Notes: a model not told the origin generated them from the sequence alone. Counted from the stretch's first letter, positions 1 to 11,855 are shown. The stretch: DNA of 64,000 bases from Erythrobacter sp. BLCC-B19 (GCF_028621955.1 NZ_CP117516.1:3184001-3248000); one strand, 5' to 3'. Translations and numbers: made by a program.

Positions 1-1
1 G

Positions 2-1438
2 CGAGGCTTTGCAGTGGCGAGCGGACGCTGGGACAGGGGGCAAGGCTTTTTCACGACGCCTGCCGATCAGCGCGTCCCGGCCACCGCCCGTGCCCGTTTC
101 GACAGCTGGAACGCCGCCCTGCGCGCGGTCGCACCGCTCACCGACGTCATCGAAGTGCAGGCCCGCGTCGCCGCCTTCCGGGATGATCGAACCTTGCGGT
201 TCGAAGGTGCCGATTCCTTCAGCCGCGGCGAGGAAGCCTCGATCCGTCTGGTCGGGCGCGGGGCGTGGCAGTTCGATGCGCTGGCCTATGTCCAGGCGCG
301 CGATTTCGGCAATGTGGTGATCTCTTCGACCCGCTTTACCCCCACCCTCGACCAGCGTCGCACCCCTTCGACCGGGATCGGCGGCAAGTTCGAGCTGCGC
401 CCGCCGCTGCTCGAAGGGCACGACATCCGCATTGGTGCCGACTACCGCCGCTCTGATGGCGAATTGCAGGAGGAAGCGCTGAACGCCGTTTCCGGTGCGA
501 TCACCGAGCGCCGCCGCGCCGGGGGGACGACCGAGAATATCGGGATCTTCCTTGAGGACGACTGGCAGATCGGCCCGCTTACCATCAACGGCGGCCTGCG
601 TGCTGATCGCTCGAGCATAACCGACGGCTTCTACCGCGCCGTCAACGCCAATGGCGCGCCGGTCAGCACGATCATCGCCGCCCCGCGCGCTGACTGGTCG
701 CTCAATTGGCGTGCGGGCGCGCTGTTCTATGCCACCCGCAGGCTCGATCTGCGTGCGGCCGCCTACACCGGGCTGCGCCTGCCGACCCTCAACGAGCTCT
801 ACCGACCCTTCGTGGTGTTTCCCGTTACCACCGAGGCCAATGCCAATCTGGTGAACGAACGGCTGCAAGGGTTCGAGATCGGGTTCGACTGGCAACCGGT
901 CAACGAAATCGTCATCGCCGTCACGGCTTTCGACAACGAAGTCGAAAACGCGATTGCCAACGTCACCATTGGCCCCAACTTGCGTCGCCGCGCGAACTTG
1001 CCCGCAGTCAAGGCGCAAGGGATCGAGGGAAGCGTGGCAGCCAAGTTCGGCAAGGTCAGCATCGATGGCGCGCTGGCCTGGACCGATGCCGAGGTGCGCG
1101 GGTCGGGCGCTTCGCTCGCGCTGGATGGCAATCGCCCGGCGCAGACACCCGCGTTCGCCGCGAGCCTGACGCTCGGCTGGCAACCTGCCCCCGGTTGGCG
1201 CGTGTCGGGCACGCTGCGCCATGTCTCGGCGCAGTTCGAAGACGATCTCGAAACCGACCGGCTTGCTCCGGCAACCACACTCGATGCCTTTATCGCCGCG
1301 CCCTTGTGGGGCCGTATGTCGCTGATCGCACGCGCGGAAAACCTGACGGACGAAACGATCATCACCCGCAATCAGGGCGGCTCCATCGACCTCGGCGTGC
1401 CCCGCACCATCTGGCTGGGCGTGCGCTACGGCTTCTGA
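2..1438 (+). CDS. TonB-dependent receptor, C-terminal part (5' end outside window)
   Basis: The reading frame is open from the first bases of the window, so the N-terminal plug and signal peptide lie upstream. What is present is the second half of an outer-membrane beta-barrel: alternating amphipathic strands with aromatic girdles (FEIGFDWQP, LTLGWQPAPGWRVSGTLRH), a late motif AENLTDE typical of TonB-dependent receptors, and a last strand ending GVRYGF with the terminal Phe needed for BAM-mediated insertion. The barrel is expected to take up a ligand such as a siderophore, vitamin or glycan using TonB energy. The substrate cannot be told from this part. An internal ATG lies at position 14, but it falls inside conserved barrel sequence and is unlikely to be the start. 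Confidence 0.9.
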   Translation, partial: RGFAVASGRWDRGQGFFTTPADQRVPATARARFDSWNAALRAVAPLTDVIEVQARVAAFRDDRTLRFEGADSFSRGEEASIRLVGRGAWQFDALAYVQARDFGNVVISSTRFTPTLDQRRTPSTGIGGKFELRPPLLEGHDIRIGADYRRSDGELQEEALNAVSGAITERRRAGGTTENIGIFLEDDWQIGPLTINGGLRADRSSITDGFYRAVNANGAPVSTIIAAPRADWSLNWRAGALFYATRRLDLRAAAYTGLRLPTLNELYRPFVVFPVTTEANANLVNERLQGFEIGFDWQPVNEIVIAVTAFDNEVENAIANVTIGPNLRRRANLPAVKAQGIEGSVAAKFGKVSIDGALAWTDAEVRGSGASLALDGNRPAQTPAFAASLTLGWQPAPGWRVSGTLRHVSAQFEDDLETDRLAPATTLDAFIAAPLWGRMSLIARAENLTDETIITRNQGGSIDLGVPRTIWLGVRYGF

Positions 1439-1445
1439 GCGCTCT

Positions 1446-2282
1446 CTAGCCGTGGCCCATGCCGCGGGCGGTGCGGGCGAGCGCCACCACACTTTCGCTC
1501 GGCATCGGTTGCGCGCGCAGGAACCCTTGCCAGTAGTCGCAGCCTTCCGCGGTGATCGCAGCGCGCTGGATCTCGTCCTCGATCCCTTCGGCATAGACCG
1601 CAAGACCCAGCGCTTTGGCCAGCGCGACGATGGCGCGCAGCACAGCGAGCGCAGTGGCATCGGCCGGCACGCCTTCCACCATCGCCTTGTCGAGCTTGAG
1701 CGCATCAAGCGGCAGTTCGCGCAGGTATCGGAAATTGCAGAACCCTGCCCCGAAATCATCCAGCGCCGTGCGGAAGCCCAGCCCGCGCAACGCCTTCAAT
1801 GCGCTCGCCGTCTGAGGCAGATTGCGCAGCAGCAGATCCTCGGTGATCTCCAGCATCAGCCGTTGCGGCGCAATTTCGGACTGTCCGATCAGCGCCGCAA
1901 AATCGGCGGCGAAGCGCTCCTCGCCCAGTTCTTCGGGCGTGATGTTGAGCGACAAGGTGAGGTTGTCCGGCCATGTTGCCGCGTCTTCCAGCGCACGCGC
2001 GACGACATGGCGCGACAAAGGCGCGACAAGCGCTGCTCTTTCGGCGACAGCAAACAGGTCACGCGCGCCGATCGCCCCCAGCGTCGGATGCCGCCAGCGC
2101 GCCAACGCCTCGGCCCCGACGACCGCGCCCGTGATGCAGGAGAACTGCGGCTGGAACAGCACCTCGATCTCGCGCCGGTCGAGCGCGCGCAGCAGATCGG
2201 CCTCGAGCACGCCGGGGCTGACGCCGGGAAACCGCCCGCGGGTCGCGCCGCCGCGCAAGGATGTCCGGCCCTGGTCCATCAT
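1446..2282 (-). CDS. EAL-domain cyclic-di-GMP phosphodiesterase, stand-alone
   Basis: A 278-residue protein that is almost entirely one EAL domain (about residues 25-270), with no GGDEF, PAS or membrane part. The residues expected for hydrolysis are visible: EALAR at 58-62, Asn113 in LNITPE, Glu145 in LEITED, the DDFG pair at 175-178, the KLDK lysine near 196, Glu232 in AEGIED and Gln252. It is therefore predicted to be a catalytically active, cytoplasmic c-di-GMP phosphodiesterase. Two adjacent ATG codons compete for the start (2282 or 2279), with an AGGGAG element just upstream. It diverges from nadK across about 150 bp and converges on the receptor gene with a 7-bp gap. Confidence 0.9.
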   Translation of the reverse strand: MMDQGRTSLRGGATRGRFPGVSPGVLEADLLRALDRREIEVLFQPQFSCITGAVVGAEALARWRHPTLGAIGARDLFAVAERAALVAPLSRHVVARALEDAATWPDNLTLSLNITPEELGEERFAADFAALIGQSEIAPQRLMLEITEDLLLRNLPQTASALKALRGLGFRTALDDFGAGFCNFRYLRELPLDALKLDKAMVEGVPADATALAVLRAIVALAKALGLAVYAEGIEDEIQRAAITAEGCDYWQGFLRAQPMPSESVVALARTARGMGHG

Positions 2283-2432
2283 GCTCCCTTGTGTCCGTGC
2301 CCCCCTTAACCTTTGCAGACGCGCCTGCCTCGCATCAATTGCAATCCGAGCCGGAATGGCACATCAGGGCCAACGCCTAGCATTGTGTCGGGGATAAGCG
2401 GGCCCGGGCGCAGTGTTGCCGGAGGGGGAAGA

Positions 2433-3227
2433 ATGGCGAGCAATGGCATGACCTATCAGCATCTGGCGCTGCTCGCGTCGGAAACCCCGCGCGCGCAGGA
2501 GGCCTATGAGGCGCTGCTGGGCCAGCGCGAATGGGTGCCGCTGGCCGAGGCCGATGCCGCCGTGGTGCTGGGCGGCGATGGCTTCATGCTGCAAGTGCTG
2601 CACGCGATGCTCGATGCGGGCCGGGTGATCCCCGCCTATGGCATGAACCTCGGCACGGTCGGCTTCCTGATGAACCGCTATGACAAGCGCGCGCTGATCG
2701 CCGCGCGGGTGAACAAGGCGCGCCACTGGACGATCTCGCCACTGCGCGTCGAAGCGGTGACGCAGAACGGCGAGACCCATGTGCTCAATGCCATCAACGA
2801 GCTCTCGTTGCTGCGCGAAACCCGCCAGACCGCCAAGATCGAGGTGACCGTGGGTGACCGCGTTCGCATCCGCGAGCTGGTGTGCGACGGGGTGCTGGTC
2901 TCGACCCCGGCAGGCTCCACCGCCTACAACCTGTCAGCCCAAGGCCCGATCCTGCCGCTCGACAGCAAGATGCTCGCCCTCACCCCGATCAGCCCGTTTC
3001 GCCCGCGGCGCTGGCGCGGGGCGATCCTGCCTGACCGGATGCCGATCATCCTGAAGGTGCTCGACAATGTGAAGCGCCCCGTCGCCGCCGTTGCCGACCA
3101 GAAGGAGCTGCGCGACATCGCCGAAGTGCGCCTGACGATCGCGCATGACAATGACCTCACGCTGCTGTTCGATCCGGGCCAGAGCCTTGAGGAACGCATC
3201 GTCGCCGAGCAATTTGTGACGTCTTAG
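2433..3227 (+). CDS. nadK: NAD kinase
   Basis: Phosphorylates NAD to NADP using ATP or polyphosphate. The 264-residue cytoplasmic protein shows the hallmark GGDG motif at residues 47-50, the conserved NELSLLR segment and the PAGSTAYNLSAQGP substrate-binding stretch near residue 160. The length fits short alphaproteobacterial NadK. The frame is open 120 nt further upstream, but the ATG at 2433 follows a strong purine-rich ribosome site (GGAGGGGGAAG), so I chose that start. A second ATG lies five codons later. A GC-rich hairpin follows the stop. Confidence 0.95.
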   Translation: MASNGMTYQHLALLASETPRAQEAYEALLGQREWVPLAEADAAVVLGGDGFMLQVLHAMLDAGRVIPAYGMNLGTVGFLMNRYDKRALIAARVNKARHWTISPLRVEAVTQNGETHVLNAINELSLLRETRQTAKIEVTVGDRVRIRELVCDGVLVSTPAGSTAYNLSAQGPILPLDSKMLALTPISPFRPRRWRGAILPDRMPIILKVLDNVKRPVAAVADQKELRDIAEVRLTIAHDNDLTLLFDPGQSLEERIVAEQFVTS

Positions 3228-3231
3228 TGTT

Positions 3232-3253
3232 CCGCACGCCCTCCGGCGTGCGG
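3232..3253 (+). terminator. Possible nadK terminator hairpin
   Basis: A perfect 9-bp GC-rich stem (CCGCACGCC / GGCGTGCGG) with a 4-nt loop starts 5 nt after the nadK stop codon. No run of T follows, so it may only stabilise the 3' end or act with Rho. A second stem (GGTCGC / GCGACC) lies about 60 nt further on. Confidence 0.4.
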
Positions 3254-3463
3254 TCCTCGCTAGACGCGCAGCAGAGCTGCGCCCGCTGCGGGCGCGCGGT
3301 CGCGCTTGCGGTCGCGGGGCGACCGAGGATTCTCCCGGGGGCGTTCGCCTGGTCAGCCTTATCGCGTCGTCCTGCAAGGCTTGTTCAAAACCCTCTTGCA
3401 ATCCGATTCCGCCGCCCATATAGGCGCGCTTCCGCTCTTCCTTACACCGCTTGGAAGAGTTGC

Positions 3464-3538
3464 TCCCCGATAGCTCAGCGGTAGAGTAGGTGACTGTTAA
3501 TCACTTGGCCGTAGGTTCGAATCCTACTCGGGGAGCCA
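3464..3538 (+). tRNA. tRNA-Asn (GTT)
   Basis: A complete cloverleaf: acceptor stem TCCCCGA pairs with TCGGGGA, discriminator G, and an encoded CCA at 3536-3538. The D-arm contains TAGCTCAGC, the anticodon loop CTGTTAA carries GTT at 3496-3498, and the T-arm GTAGG-TTCGAAT-CCTAC is perfect. It reads asparagine codons. It stands alone, with no other tRNA adjacent. Confidence 0.97.
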
Positions 3539-3553
3539 TTTTCTCGCCAGCGC

Positions 3554-3967
3554 TCACTTGATCCTGAAGGTCACCTTCGTGCTGAATTGCGCGGCGATGG
3601 GCTGGCCCGTTTCATCGAGCGCGGGCGCAAAGCGCGCCTTCTCTTCGATTTCCGCGCAGGCCGCCTGATCGAGAATCGCATGACCGCTCGACTGCGTGAC
3701 CGTGCAATCGGTCGCGCGGCCCTCTGACGTAACGGTGACTGTCAGATGCACCGTTCCCTCCCGGTTTTCGGCCAGCGCCCGTGTCGGGTAGCCCGTCGTC
3801 ACGCGGGCGCTGAATGTGTCTGTCTTCGTCTCGGCGCTGGCCTCGCTTGAGGCCACAGGCGCGGTGGAGGCTGGTTCACCTGCCTGACCGGACACCGCCT
3901 CCTGCGCGGCGGACGCCGAAGAAACAGCCAGAGCAAGAACCACGTACCGCGCGCTGCGCCCAATCAT
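3554..3967 (-). CDS. Exported TonB C-terminal-domain protein
   Basis: A 137-residue protein with an N-terminal signal peptide (hydrophobic run VVLALAVSSASA then AQEA), an Ala/Ser/Thr-rich linker to about residue 50, and a TonB/TolA-like C-terminal domain. In that domain YPTRALAENREGTVHL is followed by the typical segment with C-T-V-T, LDQAAC and a final beta strand TKVTFRIK. It lacks the N-terminal membrane anchor with a long Pro/Lys linker needed by a real energy transducer, so it probably acts as a soluble periplasmic protein. Its function is unknown. Three similar proteins occur in this window (9057, 57028, 57515). It diverges from the YeeE-type gene. Confidence 0.75.
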   Translation of the reverse strand: MIGRSARYVVLALAVSSASAAQEAVSGQAGEPASTAPVASSEASAETKTDTFSARVTTGYPTRALAENREGTVHLTVTVTSEGRATDCTVTQSSGHAILDQAACAEIEEKARFAPALDETGQPIAAQFSTKVTFRIK

Positions 3968-4098
3968 TGCTGCTCTCCGCTGGCTGTGCGAACCATTGCC
4001 AGATCCGGGCTCAGGTTAGCACGCTTCCCCCGCAATACCCACCATCTGCCGTGCGTGCAGCAATTGCACCCGGCGCGGCTGACGCTAAGCTCCGGCTG

Positions 4099-5031
4099 GT
4101 GACCTTGGCTCTCACCACCGCGCTGATGTTCCTGATCGGCTATGCCAGTCAGCGCGCGGGCGTGTGCATGGTGCGGGCCGTGCGCGAGGTGGTCGAGCGG
4201 CGGCGGGTGCATCGGCTGGCAGGCTTTGCGCTGGCCGCTTCGAGCGCGATCGTGGTGATGGGCCTTGCCGACTGGCTGGGGGCGGAACCCTTTATGACCA
4301 TCCTTGGCGCGCCGCCTGATTGGCTCGCGGTGGCAGGCGGGGTGCTGTTCGCGCTCGGGTCGCTGATGGCAGGGCACTGCGCGATGGGGCTGCTCGCCGG
4401 GCTGACGCAGGGCGAGTTGTGGCGTGCGGGATCAATCGCGGCGATGTTTCTGGCGGCGCTGCTGCTTGGCCCCAATATGTCGAGCGCGGCGCTGATGCTG
4501 CCCGAGCGCGGCACCCTGCCCTCGCCGCTCGCCGGCCATGTGCTTCTTGCTCTGGTGGTCGGGGGAACCCTCGGCACTTTCGCAGCCACTTATATCTACC
4601 GCCGGATCGGCTGGAAGCGTCCCCGCGGCGGGTGGTCGCCGCTGATCGCGATGGCGGTGGTGGGCGCTGCTTCGGGCCTGCTGTTCGCGCTCGACCGCCA
4701 ATGGCTCTACACCAGCCGCATCGCCGAGATCGCTTATGGCCGCGGCTGGACGCTGGCCGGGCTGATCGGCTTTGCTGCCTTGCTGGCCGGCATGACGCTG
4801 GCAACGCTGGTAGGCGGAACGTTCCGGTTGCGGGCGGGATCGCTGCAGCATTGGACAAGAGCAGCGGGCGGCGGCCTGCTGATGGGCGCAGGCGCAACGC
4901 TGGTGCCCGGCGGGAATGATACGATGCTGTTTACCGGCGTGCCGCTGCTCTTGCCCAACCTGCTGACGGGATATGCGGCCTTTGCCGGAACGCTGTTCCT
5001 CGCCCTGCTGATCCGCCGGACGCGGGTCTAG
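4099..5031 (+). CDS. YeeE/YedE-family membrane transporter
   Basis: A polytopic inner-membrane protein of about 310 residues with some eight to ten hydrophobic segments. Family hallmarks are the early RAGVCMVRA, the central GSLMAGHCAMGLLAG and the late GGGLLMGAGATLVPGGND, which correspond to the repeated Gly/Cys motifs of YeeE/YedE proteins. Members of that family import thiosulfate or related sulfur compounds. The frame is open to 3814, but that extension overlaps the divergent TonB-like gene and is Arg/Pro rich, so I placed the start at the GTG at 4099. ATG 4126 is the alternative. It converges with the TSUP exporter gene and overlaps its stop by 4 nt. Confidence 0.75.
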   Translation: MTLALTTALMFLIGYASQRAGVCMVRAVREVVERRRVHRLAGFALAASSAIVVMGLADWLGAEPFMTILGAPPDWLAVAGGVLFALGSLMAGHCAMGLLAGLTQGELWRAGSIAAMFLAALLLGPNMSSAALMLPERGTLPSPLAGHVLLALVVGGTLGTFAATYIYRRIGWKRPRGGWSPLIAMAVVGAASGLLFALDRQWLYTSRIAEIAYGRGWTLAGLIGFAALLAGMTLATLVGGTFRLRAGSLQHWTRAAGGGLLMGAGATLVPGGNDTMLFTGVPLLLPNLLTGYAAFAGTLFLALLIRRTRV

Positions 5032-5786
5032 AAACCGGCCAGCAGGCGCACGCCGACCACTGCGACCAACAGCGCCGTCAGCCACCTGATCCACTGCGGC
5101 GGTAGCAACCGCGCGGCCATCAGGCTGCCGGCCTGCCCGCCGATCACCACCGCGATCAGCAAGGGCAGCGAGGCGCCCAGCGCCGCCCCGAGCAGGCCGG
5201 GGCCGTTCTTCACCATCTGCCCGGCAAGGCCGAACAGCGAGTTGACGAGGATGAACAGGCTTGCCGTCGCCGCAATCCCCCGCGCCTCATGCCAGCGCGC
5301 CAGATGCAGCAGCGGCGCGAGGAATATCCCCCCGCCGATCCCCACCAGCCCGGCGAAATAGCCCAGCGGCGCGGCGGCCAGCGGCATGAACCGGGCAACC
5401 CTTCCGGGCGCATCGCCGGCAGCCTCGCGCACCGGGATCAGCATGGTCATTGCGGTCAGCACCAGGCTCGCGCCCAGCAGCGTCAGGAAGGTCGCCTCCT
5501 TGATCGGGGTGAGCCCGCCAAGGAAGCTTGCGGGGGCGCCCAGCGCCACGATGACAAGCGCCTTCTTCCACGGTGTCAGGCCCGCACGGGCAAAGCGGAT
5601 GCTGCCGCCCGTCACCACCACGATGTTGCAGGCCAGGCTCACCAGCGGGAGCAGGCGATAGTCGAGCCCCGACAGCGCCAGCAGCGCCGAATAGGTCGAC
5701 CCGCCACCAAACCCGACGCTGGCATAGAGCAGCGCGGTGACGAGGAACGCCAATGCCAGAAGCACGGGAACGGCCCCGATCATCAT
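5028..5786 (-). CDS. TSUP-family (TauE/SafE) anion permease
   Basis: A 252-residue inner-membrane protein with about eight transmembrane helices. The N-terminal GFGGGSTYSALLALSG and the second-half GLVGIGGGIFLAPLL are the two Gly-rich repeats of the sulfite exporter TauE/SafE family. Members move sulfite, sulfoacetate or other small anions. It is convergent with the YeeE/YedE gene (4-nt overlap), so two unrelated sulfur-type transporters lie tail to tail. The actual substrate cannot be read from sequence. Confidence 0.85.
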   Translation of the reverse strand: MMIGAVPVLLALAFLVTALLYASVGFGGGSTYSALLALSGLDYRLLPLVSLACNIVVVTGGSIRFARAGLTPWKKALVIVALGAPASFLGGLTPIKEATFLTLLGASLVLTAMTMLIPVREAAGDAPGRVARFMPLAAAPLGYFAGLVGIGGGIFLAPLLHLARWHEARGIAATASLFILVNSLFGLAGQMVKNGPGLLGAALGASLPLLIAVVIGGQAGSLMAARLLPPQWIRWLTALLVAVVGVRLLAGF

Positions 5787-5817
5787 GCGCCCCGCTCCTG
5801 CCCCCGCCCGTCAGCGA

Positions 5818-8583
<2,766 letters not shown>

Positions 8584-8712
8584 GGCGTGATGAAGCCCTT
8601 GTTGTGCATGACGGCCCTTTTGCGGGCCTGACACGAATTTGCGGGAACGAAGCGCGCGCAGAGCCGGTGGCCGTGGCGCGCGGAAAAGCACTGGGGAATT
8701 GGTATCGGGCGC

Positions 8713-8988
8713 CTATTCGTAGGCGCGCTCGATCCCCATCAAGACCGGCAGACGCAGCGCCTCAGGGGCCGCAGGGCGGCTTGCGGGCGCTTCGATCTCG
8801 CGGCTTTCCTGCACCGTTGAAGGCACGGGCTGGATCGCGACGTGCTCGCTCCCCTGCGCCTCGTCACCGGCGGCAGCCGCAATGCTTGACCCGCAAGCCA
8901 GCGCCTCGGCCAACGACGCATTCGCCGGGCCGCCGAGGGCGACAAGGCCCGTCAGCAGGGCCAGAAAGGCAAGAAAACGCCGGGTCAT
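8713..8988 (-). CDS. Small secreted protein upstream of secA
   Basis: A 91-residue protein with a clear signal peptide: MTRRF, a hydrophobic core LAFLALLTGLVALG, then a PANAS cleavage region. The mature part of about 67 residues is Ala/Pro/Glu rich and ends in a conserved-looking block LRLPVLMGIERAYE. No known domain is recognised. It lies 130 nt upstream of secA on the same strand and could share its transcript. A short exported peptide directly before secA recalls SecM of gammaproteobacteria in position and signal peptide only; a regulatory role is speculation. Confidence 0.6.
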   Translation of the reverse strand: MTRRFLAFLALLTGLVALGGPANASLAEALACGSSIAAAAGDEAQGSEHVAIQPVPSTVQESREIEAPASRPAAPEALRLPVLMGIERAYE

Positions 8989-9056
8989 GGGTAGCAGCTA
9001 ATAGGGATTCCGCGTCAGTTCGTCCACCAGCATAGTGCGACAAGCTGTGCGGAAGC

Positions 9057-9749
9057 TTAATCGCCCGCTGGCGGCGGCGAGAGCGTGATCACATAGGTCA
9101 CCATCACCTCGCGCGCGATCGGGCGACCCTCCTCGTCGCGATAGGGCACGCCGCGCGTGCCGTAGCTGCTCGGACAGGGACGCCGCTCAAGGGTGCGCTG
9201 GATGTCAGGCGGGAGCTTGTCCGACCGCTCGACGATCCGGCAATCGCGCTGCTCCCCGCGCTCGTCGAGCGTGAAGGCGACCTTGACCGTGAAGGGAATG
9301 GGATACTCCGGCTCGCGCAACTGCCATTTGGTCTCGCCCGGCCAGACCGAGGCGCGGGGCGTGCCATTGGCGTCCTCGGCAGGCTCGAACCGCGCGCGCT
9401 CCAGCAGCAGGCGGCAGGTCTCGGCCTCAAGCGCGGGGGTAGCCGTGCTGTAGGTGATGGTGCAGCCGGTGGGCTTGCCCTGCGCATCGACCCCTACATC
9501 ATACTGCACCACGCCCTCTTCCCGCGCGCGCCAGGCATCCAGCGGATAGTCGGCAATGGTCACCCAGTCGTTGGATGAGCCGATTGGCTGTGGCACCTCC
9601 TTGCCGCGATAACCCGGCGGAGCGGGCACGAAATAACGCTCTTCACCGCGCGCTTCGGGTTTGGGTTTGGCCGGAGGGGGTGGAGGCTCCTGCGCTGTGG
9701 CGGGGATGGCAAGGCTGAAAGCGGCGAGCGGCCAGAGGCGGTTGATCAT
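9057..9749 (-). CDS. Exported TonB-like protein with two C-terminal-type domains
   Basis: About 230 residues with a signal peptide (MINRLWPLAAFSLAIPATAQ), a short Pro/Lys-rich stretch, then two tandem TonB-C-like units. The first covers about residues 60-135 (YPLDAWRAREEGVVQYDV, C-T-I-T, CRLLLERARFEPA); the second covers the remainder (IPFTVKVAFTLDERG, DCRIVERS, a closing VMVTYVITL strand). The frame is open 11 codons upstream, but the ATG at 9749 starts a clean signal peptide, so I used it. Like the other TonB-like proteins here it lacks a permanent membrane anchor. Function unknown; it diverges from argJ. Confidence 0.7.
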   Translation of the reverse strand: MINRLWPLAAFSLAIPATAQEPPPPPAKPKPEARGEERYFVPAPPGYRGKEVPQPIGSSNDWVTIADYPLDAWRAREEGVVQYDVGVDAQGKPTGCTITYSTATPALEAETCRLLLERARFEPAEDANGTPRASVWPGETKWQLREPEYPIPFTVKVAFTLDERGEQRDCRIVERSDKLPPDIQRTLERRPCPSSYGTRGVPYRDEEGRPIAREVMVTYVITLSPPPAGD

Positions 9750-9837
9750 GCCCGCAATGCTATCAGGCCCGCCACGGCTCACAAAGCCCTAAGCACGAGA
9801 TTGCAGGCGCGGGGTTTGGCCATTACGGGCGCTTGCC

Positions 9838-11064
9838 ATGGATATCGCACGCTCGCCCCTCGCCCGCCCCTTCCCTGCACTGCCGCCGATTGCGGGCGTC
9901 ACGCTGCGTGTGGCGCGCGCGCAATACAAGACATGGGACCGCTGCGATCTGACCCTTGCCGAACTGGCCGAGGGCACGAGCGTGGCTGGCGTCTTCACCA
10001 AGAGCGCCTGCGCCTCCTCCGAGGTCGAGCTCGGGCGGCAGAACATCGCGCAGGGCCGCGCGCGGGCGCTGGTGGTCAATGCGGGCAATTCGAATGCCTT
10101 CACCGGCTGGCGCGGGCGCGAGGCGGTCGAGGCGATCATGGCGCAGGTTTCGGGCGCGCTTGCTTGCCCGCAGGAGGAAGTGTTCGTCTCCTCCACCGGG
10201 GTGATCGGCGTACCGCTCCCCATCGACAAGGCCCGCGCAGGGATCGCCGCCGCGCTCGCCGCCGCGCCTTGCGGGTGGGAGGACGCGACCCACGCCATCG
10301 GCACCACCGACACCTTCCCCAAGGCCGCTGGTGCGAGCGCGATGGTGGGCGACACGCGGGTGGAGCTGGCCGGGATCATCAAGGGCTCCGGCATGATCGC
10401 CCCCGACATGGCGACCATGCTCGGCTACATCTTCAGCGATGCCGATGTCGCGCCTGCCTTCCTGCAAGCGGCGCTTGAACGCGCGAATGCTGCTACTTTT
10501 TCGTGCATCACCGTGGATGGCGACACCTCCACCAGCGACACCGTGATGGTGTTTGCGACGGCCAAGGCCGGTAACGCCAGGATCGACAATTGGGACAGCC
10601 CAGGCGCCGACGCCTTTGCCGCCGCGCTCGCCGATGTGTGCCGCAATCTTGCGCAGGCCGTGGTGCGCGATGGTGAGGGTGCCCAGAAATTCATCACCAT
10701 CCGCGTCTCCGGCGCGGTCAGCGACGCAAGCGCGCGCGCCGTGGGCCTCGCCATTGCCAATTCGCCGCTGGTGAAAACCGCCATCGCGGGTGAGGATGCC
10801 AACTGGGGCCGCGTGGTCATGGCCGTCGGCAAGGCGGGCGAACCGGCGGATCGTGACAAGCTCTCGATCGCGTTCGGCGGCGTGTGGACGGCGCGCGACG
10901 GCCTGCCGGTCGATGGCTATGACGAGGCTCCGGTGGCCGCCCACCTCAAGGGCGAGGACATCGACATTGCGGTCGACCTCGGCCTCGGCGAGGGGCGCGC
11001 TACCGTGTGGACCTGTGATCTCACCCACGGTTACATCGCGATCAATGCGGACTATCGGTCTTGA
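9838..11064 (+). CDS. argJ: Bifunctional ornithine acetyltransferase / N-acetylglutamate synthase
   Basis: Recycles the acetyl group in the cyclic arginine pathway: N-acetylornithine plus glutamate gives ornithine plus N-acetylglutamate. The 408-residue precursor contains the autoprocessing site KGSGMIAPDMATML, in which Thr193 becomes the N-terminal nucleophile of the beta subunit. The oxyanion-hole motif SSTGVIG occurs at 119-124, and CDLTHGYI lies near the C-terminus. The cysteine-rich segment TKSACAS is typical. Its stop overlaps the TTG start of the following phosphatase-family gene, so the two are probably co-transcribed. Confidence 0.96.
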   Translation: MDIARSPLARPFPALPPIAGVTLRVARAQYKTWDRCDLTLAELAEGTSVAGVFTKSACASSEVELGRQNIAQGRARALVVNAGNSNAFTGWRGREAVEAIMAQVSGALACPQEEVFVSSTGVIGVPLPIDKARAGIAAALAAAPCGWEDATHAIGTTDTFPKAAGASAMVGDTRVELAGIIKGSGMIAPDMATMLGYIFSDADVAPAFLQAALERANAATFSCITVDGDTSTSDTVMVFATAKAGNARIDNWDSPGADAFAAALADVCRNLAQAVVRDGEGAQKFITIRVSGAVSDASARAVGLAIANSPLVKTAIAGEDANWGRVVMAVGKAGEPADRDKLSIAFGGVWTARDGLPVDGYDEAPVAAHLKGEDIDIAVDLGLGEGRATVWTCDLTHGYIAINADYRS

Positions 11065-11855
11065 GCGCGCTGGATGACGAAATCCGCGATCTGATGCGCT
11101 TTGCCGCGCAGCGTTCGATGCTGCCGCGCTTCCGCAACCTGGCCGCAGGCGAGATCGAGATGAAGGGGGACGACGACCCCGTCACCATCGTCGACCGCGA
11201 GGTGGAAGCCTTCCTCACCGAAGCGCTGACCAAGCTCGCCCCCGGTGTGGCGGTTGTGGGCGAAGAGGCGGTTCATGCCGACAAGGCGGTGCTCGATCAC
11301 CTATCGGGCCAGTGCTGGATCATCGACCCGCTCGACGGGACGGCCAACTTTGCTCAAGGCAAGGAGCCCTTCGGCATCATCATCGCGCTGGCTGACGCTG
11401 GGCACGCCGTGGCCGGGTGGATTTACGACCCCGTGAAAGACCGCTTCTGCCACACCCGCCGCGGCGAGGGAGCGTTCGTCAACGGCGAGCGCATCGCCGC
11501 GCGCACCACCGGCCAGCAGCCGCCGGTGACTGCGGTCAGCCGGATCTTCCTCACGCCCGAACAGTCGGCGATGGTCGACGCGAAACTCGCGCCCCATTAC
11601 ACGCTGGTCGACATCCCGCGCTGCGCCGCCGAGCAATATCCGCGGCTTGCCCTGGGCGAGAACGACATTTCGAGCTTCAAGCGCACCCTCGCCTGGGATC
11701 ACGCTGCGGGTGTCCTGTGGCTCAACGAGGCGGGCGGCAAGGCGGCGCGGCTTGATGGCAGCGCTTACCGCGTCGACCAGCACGATGCCCCCGGATTGAT
11801 CGGGGCATCGTCACCGGCAATCTGGGATGAATTCGTGGCGCGGCTTGGCGCCTAG
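11061..11855 (+). CDS. Inositol-monophosphatase-family phosphatase
   Basis: A 264-residue Mg2+-dependent, Li+-sensitive-type phosphatase fold. Metal ligands are visible: GEE at 67-69, the signature IIDPLDGTANF at 87-97, and the second aspartate in WDHAAG near residue 213. Family members hydrolyse inositol-1-phosphate, 3'-phosphoadenosine-5'-phosphate or histidinol phosphate. In alphaproteobacteria such genes are often annotated as histidinol-phosphatase, which I cannot confirm. The start appears to be TTG at 11061, overlapping the argJ stop in the form TTGA. No ATG lies near the domain start, which supports this coupled start. Confidence 0.88.
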   Translation: MSALDDEIRDLMRFAAQRSMLPRFRNLAAGEIEMKGDDDPVTIVDREVEAFLTEALTKLAPGVAVVGEEAVHADKAVLDHLSGQCWIIDPLDGTANFAQGKEPFGIIIALADAGHAVAGWIYDPVKDRFCHTRRGEGAFVNGERIAARTTGQQPPVTAVSRIFLTPEQSAMVDAKLAPHYTLVDIPRCAAEQYPRLALGENDISSFKRTLAWDHAAGVLWLNEAGGKAARLDGSAYRVDQHDAPGLIGASSPAIWDEFVARLGA

